NCBI RefSeq assembly: GCF_030445035.2
Contig: NC_080701.1
Coordinates: 13,296,739-13,360,738, forward strand
Reading direction: 5' to 3'
DNA length: 64,000 nt
DNA from: Dasypus novemcinctus
Taxonomy: Eukaryota > Chordata > Mammalia > Cingulata > Dasypodidae
Shown piece by piece: positions 62,001-64,000 of this stretch; the stretch's first letter is position 1, and each line of letters begins with the position of its first letter. The notes under the pieces are model-generated. The model did not search any database, was not told the DNA's origin, and saw only the letters and a program-made list of their open reading frames with translations. The position numbers and the translations under genes are program-made.

Positions 62001-62917
62001 GAAAAAAACGCATAAAAGAGCATAAATCAAAGAATAGCACCTATTAATTTAAGATCAGACTTTCAGTCTGGAAATGGCAGATACACCAGTCCTTTCTTCC
62101 TTAGCTCAAAGTCGTAATTTTAAGAGGGAAGAGAATATATCATCAACTAATTCTGTTATTCCCTTCACCCCACTTCCAAATCTACAAATGACACCATGGT
62201 GGGCAGTTTGTTTGAGTCAGGAGGAATTGATTCTAAAACAGAAAAAGAAACCAAAACATTCCAAACAAGTTCTAAATGTGAGTCTATCAAACTAGTTAAT
62301 TTTAAGTTTAAAAAATGCAAAATGGTTCAGAAAATGAAAATGCCAAATTAAACTGTGTTCACACAAGATCTATACCTATAAATATAATTTTTCACTACAA
62401 GAACTTTGCATACATTCTTCTTTCTTACCAAGATAATATAATGGAGTCTGGTTTCCCCAATGCAGGAGTATTTTTTAAAAACTAAGTGCCAGAAATAGTG
62501 GCACCAACCCAGAAAGAGTGGCTCTAAGAAGAATATTTGGAAATAGCCAGATACAATCCTGTCAATCCTCACATTTTGCCTTTCAATATTACATGAGGCC
62601 AAGAGGAGAAAACAAAATAATGCAAAATAATCTCTGTATTTTCTTGGAAATACTAATATTAAATCTCAAATGGTAGAAGTAAAATAGCATAAGATGCCAC
62701 AGTAAAAAGTAAACAGAAAATTTCAAATTTATTTAGGTCACAGTAGCTTACCTCTTAGCAGTAAAATTTTTCTCCAGATCCTCATTGTGAACCAATTTTG
62801 TATCCCCAAATTGCCACGACGACTGCAGATCAAAGCTGACATTGAGCCGGCACTGGTTAAGAGTATCGTGTATGAAACTATACTCTCTAGTATTGGTGCA
62901 ACAAGGTGACAAATAAA
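25972..62917 (-). CDS. TEX15: TEX15, 3' eight coding exons (5' end beyond window)
   Basis: Eight exons join with GT/AG sites and exact phase: 62752-62917, 51084-51321, 48316-48462, 47229-47391, 33532-40862, 31931-31989, 27946-29201 and 25972-26009. They encode about 3131 residues; as I recall the long human isoform is about 3.2 kDa-scale in residues (near 3,176), so only some tens of N-terminal residues are missing. The first exons encode the DUF3715/TASOR-like domain (about residues 1-235, window numbering), followed by a long disordered Ser/Asn/Glu-rich region and a C-terminal helical region with two TEX15 repeats (about 2040-2180 and 2405-2565). In mouse, TEX15 acts in male germ-cell nuclei, is required for meiotic double-strand-break repair and synapsis, and works with MILI in piRNA-guided retrotransposon methylation. 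No frameshift or stop interrupts it, so it looks functional. Confidence 0.93.
26071..26310 (+). repeat. MIR remnant
   Basis: Blocks in MIR order: 'GAGTTCAAATTGAATATATG', 'TTGAGAAATTTACTTAAGG', 'GTTTTGTCATCTGTAAAAG', 'GTGCCTGGTACA'. Ancient tRNA-derived SINE lying in the last TEX15 intron, antisense to the gene. The rest of that intron (26310-27945) holds AT-rich sequence with a possible further old repeat at about 27000-27210. Confidence 0.7.
27946..29201 (-). CDS. TEX15: TEX15 penultimate coding exon
   Basis: 1256 nt: one base, 418 codons and one base. It follows acceptor AATTTATAG and ends PWTY|G before gtgagt-like donor ggtgag. Composition is Ser/Asn/Pro/Tyr/Gln-rich, with aromatic-rich low complexity toward the C-terminus (FYSQHFGYFAGEPQANNF, YPYYAWCVYHYS). 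This exon carries the tail present in the TEX15 long C-terminus. Reading through the donor would instead give a short alternative end, GEFHNVSFYC. Confidence 0.88.
29312..29728 (+). mobile_element. DAS-type SINE in TEX15 intron
   Basis: A plus-strand copy starting AGGAAGCGGACTTGGCCCAG, with an A-box-like and B-box (GGTTCAAACC) head, and ending AAATAAATCTTTTTTAAAAA. ATGTACATTTT (29301-29311 and 29729-29739) is a perfect 11-bp target duplication. It lies antisense to TEX15, with an inverted partner 55 bp downstream. Confidence 0.93.
29784..30196 (-). mobile_element. DAS-type SINE in TEX15 intron, inverted
   Basis: A minus-strand copy flanked by CTTTCTAAGTTTT at 29771-29783 and 30197-30209 (perfect 13 bp). 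Its A-rich tail is at the low-coordinate end and carries AATAAATAAG in TEX15 sense. It is the only recognised DAS SINE in sense with TEX15. Confidence 0.92.
31565..32420 (+). repeat. Two parallel copies of an old repeat flanking the 59-nt exon
   Basis: About 31565-31830 and 32125-32420 share the same ordered blocks: 'CCATCAATTCTTTAAATATT' / 'CTCATCAATTTTTTAAGTTT', 'GACTTACGTCTTCTAACTG' / 'GACTTACTTCTTCTAACTG', and 'ACTCCTTAGGCCTATACTTA' / 'ACTCCTTAGACCTAAACTTA'. They resemble L2-like LINE text. The 59-nt exon lies between them. They could be a local duplication or two insertions of one family. Confidence 0.6.
31931..31989 (-). CDS. TEX15: TEX15 59-nt small exon
   Basis: Found by phase: the large exon ends in phase 0 and the next exon needs two bases before its first G. 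This 59-nt segment, after acceptor AAACATAG and before donor gtagga, encodes VNMEDVTNVNKEKALFKNP and leaves AG to complete Arg. Length 3n+2 is exactly what is required. Confidence 0.85.
32795..33010 (+). repeat. MIR remnant
   Basis: MIR blocks in order: 'AACTCTGTGACCTCATG', 'CCTCAGTTTCCTTACC', 'TTAGAATGGTGTCAAGC'. In the TEX15 intron, antisense to the gene. Confidence 0.75.
33532..40862 (-). CDS. TEX15: TEX15 giant exon
   Basis: A single 7331-nt exon: a 2-nt partial codon plus 2443 open codons, phase 0 at the end (CAA AAG|gtatga). It opens after TTTCCACAG with RTCSLNNCTVAKRIGKGKDA, so it is an internal exon and does not start at the GTG or ATG inside it. Residues about 250-2030 (window numbering) are low-complexity Ser/Asn/Glu/Lys-rich, probably disordered. 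The last quarter is helical and carries two related TEX15-domain units, each containing a 'FR[SG][LM]LW[YF]D' core (about 35030-35455 and 33880-34360). A basic tail, KKRPSTVH ... SSCKKQK, could be a nuclear signal. There are no frame breaks. Confidence 0.95.
40863..42100. other. TEX15 intron, nothing clear
   Basis: Contains a purine-rich stretch (about 41303-41410, poly-A/G with CCA repeats on the plus strand) and otherwise AT-rich sequence. No gene is supported. Confidence 0.4.
42100..42800 (+). repeat. Old L1 fragment split by a SINE
   Basis: 'AATAACTGATGGACAGCTGA' and 'ATGGTATGTAATGCAGCCATT' on either side of the SINE at 42207-42622 fit the end of a decayed L1 ORF2. The SINE target duplication joins the two parts. 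Weakly supported. Confidence 0.4.
42207..42622 (+). mobile_element. DAS-type SINE in TEX15 intron
   Basis: A plus-strand copy starting GGAGGCAGACTTGGCCCAAT and ending AAATAAATCTTAAAAAA. AAGACATTGGTTA (42194-42206 and 42623-42635) is a perfect 13-bp target duplication. Confidence 0.93.
42838..42975 (-). repeat. MIR remnant
   Basis: Reverse MIR text: 'GTGCTGTTTTAAGTGCTTTA', 'TTAATTCACGTAGTCTTTA', 'TAATTTGCCCAAGATCACAC'. Old and short. Confidence 0.65.
43880..44194 (+). repeat. Old L1 3' UTR end
   Basis: Typical L1M-type 3' end: 'GACTATGGTGATGGTTACAC', 'TCACTGAATTGTACACACTT', then 'AACACAATAAAAATTAAAAAA'. It ends directly at the target site of the next SINE. Confidence 0.7.
44210..44573 (+). 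mobile_element. DAS-type SINE with internal deletion
   Basis: A plus-strand copy flanked by AAAAAATACATTAGG (44195-44209 and 44574-44588). Compared with the copies at 29312 and 42207 it lacks about 50 bp in the body, jumping from GCACTGCCCACAC straight to TTCCCGTGCTG. It is about 364 bp against about 417 bp for the others. Confidence 0.88.
45580..47170 (+). repeat. Old L1 ORF2 3' half
   Basis: A decayed plus-strand L1: 'CTAAAATTTATTTGGACAGC' (compare 13800 in the intact element), 'AATGAGATGCCATCTCATGC' (compare 14610), 'CAGTGGAATACTATA' (compare 14965). Frames are broken. It abuts the TEX15 exon at 47229. Confidence 0.75.
47229..47391 (-). CDS. TEX15: TEX15 exon, end of DUF3715 part
   Basis: 163 nt: 54 codons plus one base. 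It encodes VYFYEYNVLLRPVDKPRQCL and ends PKRA|G. The base G joins AA of the large exon to make Glu. The acceptor is ATCTTTCAG and the donor gtaaga. It sits beside an old antisense L1 fragment ending near 47170. Confidence 0.9.
47931..48016 (+). mobile_element. Short single-head tRNA-like SINE
   Basis: About 86 bp: a tRNA-Ala-like head with an A-box-like GTGTAGCTCAGAGGC and a B-box-like GGTCCCGGGTTT, followed directly by ACCTCCTTAAAAAAAA, with no SINE body. It looks like a minimal or ancestral member of the same SINE group. Flanks AAAGAGAACA and AAAGAAAACC are an imperfect match. Confidence 0.65.
48316..48462 (-). CDS. TEX15: TEX15 exon, DUF3715 part
   Basis: 147 nt, 49 codons, phase 0 at both ends; it starts VLFGKVKKIQPS and ends LQAYSSA, with donor gtatgt. 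The upstream T-run plus AG is the acceptor. The exon reading frame continues perfectly from the exon at 51084 into the exon at 47229. Confidence 0.86.
48771..49158 (+). mobile_element. Dimeric SINE with two tRNA-like heads
   Basis: The first head (about 48771-48840, 5'-truncated) reads 'AATATGGGAGGTCCAGAG'; a second head at about 49015-49075 reads 'CCATTCTGGAAGGTCCCAGG'. A shared body containing 'GAGAGCTGGTGCAGCAAGAT' lies between them, and the element ends AGAAATAAATAATC plus an A tract. Both are on the plus strand, the same architecture as 4618-4998. Target duplication is unclear. Confidence 0.65.
49230..50030 (+). repeat. Old L1 ORF2 tail and 3' UTR
   Basis: Decayed L1 text: 'GAAATGTCAATTAGCACAAC', 'CAATGGAATACTGTGCAGCC', then 'TGTATGCATGAAGAGAAGAC'. 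Plus strand, antisense to TEX15. Confidence 0.65.
50295..50638 (+). mobile_element. Internally deleted Tigger1-type DNA transposon
   Basis: 344 bp from CATGCATAGCTC to TCTGAGGTGTGCCTG, inverted ends resembling the Tigger1 (pogo/Tc-mariner) terminus, flanked by TA on both sides (50293-50294 and 50639-50640). It retains TTTGTGGCAATCCTGCATC from the left end but no transposase frame. Confidence 0.82.
51084..51321 (-). CDS. TEX15: TEX15 exon, DUF3715 part
   Basis: 238 nt: one base completing the previous codon plus 79 codons, ending in phase 0 at AAG|gtaggc. It encodes SEMRESGRHGRELEEHFCF and RHVDVALNYAHSRN, with FCFLALPQSDVAEIYQNG resembling the central strand-loop part of the DUF3715 domain. 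The acceptor is preceded by a TTTGCTTTAG tract. Confidence 0.87.
51520..51660 (-). repeat. MIR remnant
   Basis: Reverse MIR text: 'GCTTATGTGCCCAGCACTG', 'CATTTTGTCATTTAATTTTC'. Short and decayed, lying just upstream of the TEX15 exon at 51084-51321. Confidence 0.6.
51661..52800. other. TEX15 intron, nothing clear
   Basis: AT-rich intronic sequence including a short GTGTGTG/TATATATA stretch at about 51660-51686. No gene or confidently assignable repeat. Confidence 0.4.
52807..53243 (+). mobile_element. DAS-type SINE with internal duplication
   Basis: A plus-strand copy flanked by AAGTTCAG (52799-52806 and 53244-53251). The 3' half repeats AGACACAGAGAACAGAC twice in tandem (about 53146-53190), making it about 20 bp longer than the others. 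Antisense to TEX15. Confidence 0.92.
53990..54950 (+). repeat. Old L1 ORF2 endonuclease region split by a SINE
   Basis: The reading ISVITLNVNDVKTPIKSRVF at about 54178-54238 matches the endonuclease start [18 protein letters not shown] of the intact ORF2. Further text after the SINE at 54339-54756 ('TTAATATCAGATAAAGCAGA') fits the ORF2 section at 11508-11530. Broken frames. Confidence 0.75.
54339..54756 (+). mobile_element. DAS-type SINE in TEX15 intron
   Basis: A plus-strand copy inserted into the old L1; AAGATATACTG flanks it at 54328-54338 and 54757-54767 (perfect 11 bp). It ends AAATAAAATAAAGCTTAAAAA. Confidence 0.93.
54951..56270. other. TEX15 intron, mostly unassigned
   Basis: The passage at about 55140-55220 ('AAGATGCATCAATTATAAGATGCACC') may be the end of another old DNA transposon, not resolved. 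Nothing else recognised. Confidence 0.3.
56270..57750 (+). repeat. Old L1/HAL1-like ORF1 region split by an LTR
   Basis: Decayed sequence before (56270-56800) and after (57432-57750) the LTR with L1 ORF1-like word order, such as a lysine/glutamate-rich helical stretch and 'AGACATTTCTCAGATACACA'. The LTR target duplication joins both sides. Family assignment is tentative. Confidence 0.45.
56806..57426 (+). mobile_element. Solo LTR, MaLR/ERVL-like
   Basis: 621 bp from TGTGACAGTTTG to CAGACTAATACA, flanked by a perfect 5-bp target duplication GGCAC (56801-56805 and 57427-57431). AATAAA is at about 57355 near the 3' end. It is homologous end to end with the LTR at 22862-23431. No internal viral genes. 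It inserted into older L1/HAL1-like sequence. Confidence 0.85.
58300..59280 (+). repeat. Old interspersed repeat, family unassigned
   Basis: Several blocks ('AAGTCCCCTTTGCCATGTAAGG', 'GGGGATTAGGACATTGGCAT', 'TGATGAGTGATATGCCTTTA', 'ATAAACATATGGCTAAAAG') look like familiar mammalian-wide repeat text, but I cannot name the family. No open frame. Confidence 0.3.
59517..60143 (+). mobile_element. Tigger-family (pogo-like) DNA transposon remnant
   Basis: Inverted ends CAGTTGATCCTCATCATTT and AATGAGATCAATTG bound 627 bp. Inside, at about 59801-59960, is a decayed start of a pogo-type transposase (text coding for 'MTPKPSAEVLSSVL'-like and a DKLHSGMTYGAAGHKFNV-like helix-turn-helix). No long frame survives. 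A right-hand TA follows; the left one is decayed. Confidence 0.65.
60955..61075 (+). repeat. L2 LINE 3' remnant
   Basis: Text of the L2 3' end: 'AAATGTAAACACTTTCAGGA', 'CACAATGTTTAACACAGCAG', 'AATGTTTAATGAATG'. Antisense to TEX15. The surrounding 60150-60950 and 61080-61680 show nothing definite. Confidence 0.55.
61690..61985 (+). repeat. L1 3' UTR end related to the full-length element
   Basis: Parallels 17690-17960: 'CAAGATGTACTCATCAAATG' against 'AAAGATGTACTTACCAAATC', and 'CCTCATATTTCTTAATGTAA' against 'CCTCACATATATATTTTTAA'. It ends in an A-rich tail near 61985. It is an older member of the same L1 lineage with a truncated 5' side. Confidence 0.65.
62752..62917 (-). CDS. TEX15: TEX15 exon (first in window), DUF3715 part
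   Basis: 166 nt: an incoming 2-nt partial codon, 54 codons, and an outgoing AG. It includes NQCRLNVSFDLQSSWQFGD, typical of the TASOR/TEX15 DUF3715 fold, a pseudo-PARP-like domain. The acceptor is CTATTTTTAG type and the donor GTAAGC. The outgoing AG joins G of the next exon to make Arg. The preceding exon lies beyond 64000 or was not found. Confidence 0.85.
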
Positions 62918-63699
62918 CTAAAAATAAGGAAGAATGGCAAGAAATTTGTATTTAGAATAATGTCATTATAATCTACATCTAAGACTCACACTAACCAAGT
63001 ATTTAAAATTTTCATTTATCTGATGGGAACAAGTTACATTTAAGATTCTGCAACAGTAATACAGACTTCCTACACTTGATACGAATGAAAAATATGAATC
63101 TTATTTTTCTCCATATACCTACTGGAATTCTTCAAGTTGACACATACAGATATAGGATAATCCTAAAATTCAGGTGACATTTTCAACTACACTGTTTCTC
63201 TATTTGACACTGTTATACAAAGTTGGTAGTTACTGTTGGTGCATGAATATTCCTTATACTAAATAAGTAATAAAGCAACTGATAATTAAAAAAAAAAATA
63301 CTTGGTTATTTTGCCTTGCAAAAGTACCAGAACATCTTTGTAAATTGCTCACTGATGAAACGGTATGAGTAAAAGATGACCAGCTTTCTTGGGACAAAAA
63401 AAGTCTCAAGTATTGCTATATTAAAATATATACATAAAAGGACCAAACTTTTTGAAGAAGAGTCAGAGGAAAGTAGAAGCAAATATATATAATTTAAGGC
63501 AATTTCCATATAAATAATTTCCCTTGGTACTTCATTATCAATCAAATCAATAGGGTAAGTTAAACCAAAGGCAAATTAATAAATATTGTAACCAGTTGAC
63601 TTTCAAAAATAATTTCTCATCCTCTTCCTATCATTAATTCTATTACTGACCTAAATAAAATTTTCATTTACATATTCGTAATAATTTATGTCACAAAAT

Positions 63700-64000
63700 T
63701 TGATAGTTTTTTTCTTTTTTAGTCTTGAGTTTTGAAAATTCTTTATATATTCTAGCTATAAGCCTGTGGTCATATGTATGACTTGCAAATATTTTCTTCC
63801 AGTCTTAGCTTGTCTTTTCATCTTCCTAGCAGATTCTTTTCACACAAAAATAAGATTTTAATTTTGATGAAGACCAATTTATCCATTTTTTTTCCTTGAA
63901 AAGCATTATAGTTTTGCATTTTACAATTAAATCCAGGATTCATTTTGAATCAATTTTTGTATGAGGTTTTGGGTGAAGTTCATCTTTTTGCCTATGGATG
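63700..64000 (-). repeat. Old L1 ORF2, antisense, cut by window edge
   Basis: Antisense L1 ORF2 text ('TAATTTTGATGAAGACCAAT', 'ATTCATTTTGAATCAATTTT') similar to 840-900. It is in sense with TEX15. Continues beyond the window. Confidence 0.55.

Noticed and set aside
62992-63049. A possible further upstream TEX15 exon (good acceptor and donor words)
   Set aside because: In the phase needed to join the exon at 62752-62917 it would carry an in-frame stop immediately before the donor.

Overview
The window is mammalian genomic DNA, almost certainly from an armadillo (Xenarthra, probably Dasypus novemcinctus). The main evidence is twelve copies of a tRNA-headed SINE with the sequence character of the armadillo DAS-SINE family, alongside a young L1 lineage and common mammalian repeats (MIR, L2, Tigger). 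The single host gene recognised is TEX15, on the minus strand.

Layout: 1-5.5 kb is antisense L1 debris (ORF2, ORF1 and a 5' UTR built of tandem units) interrupted by three SINEs. A 590-bp solo LTR with a perfect 5-bp target duplication lies at 7.3-7.9 kb. A full-length, apparently intact L1 occupies 8229-17969 (9.7 kb): a 2-kb 5' UTR with an array of 51-bp GC-rich units, an intact ORF1 (322 aa), an intact ORF2 (1272 aa) and an unusually long 2.9-kb 3' UTR, bounded by a perfect 15-bp target duplication. From 18 to 24 kb there are broken L1 pieces, a SINE and a second solo LTR. From 25.9 kb to 62.9 kb the 3' eight coding exons of TEX15 read right to left. They splice in perfect phase to about 3131 residues, including one 7.3-kb exon; the first exon or exons lie beyond the right edge. 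TEX15 introns hold SINEs (7 of 8 antisense to the gene), old L1, two Tigger-type DNA transposons, a third LTR and MIR/L2 remnants.

How the parts relate: from published mouse work, TEX15 is a germ-cell nuclear protein needed for meiosis and for piRNA-directed (MILI-linked) silencing of retrotransposons. A structurally intact L1, the kind of element TEX15 helps silence, sits about 8 kb downstream of its 3' end. That proximity is probably coincidental but is worth recording. No second protein-coding host gene, RNA gene or CRISPR array is supported. Splice sites were assigned by eye from GT/AG and phase; repeat family names come from recognition, not from a database search.
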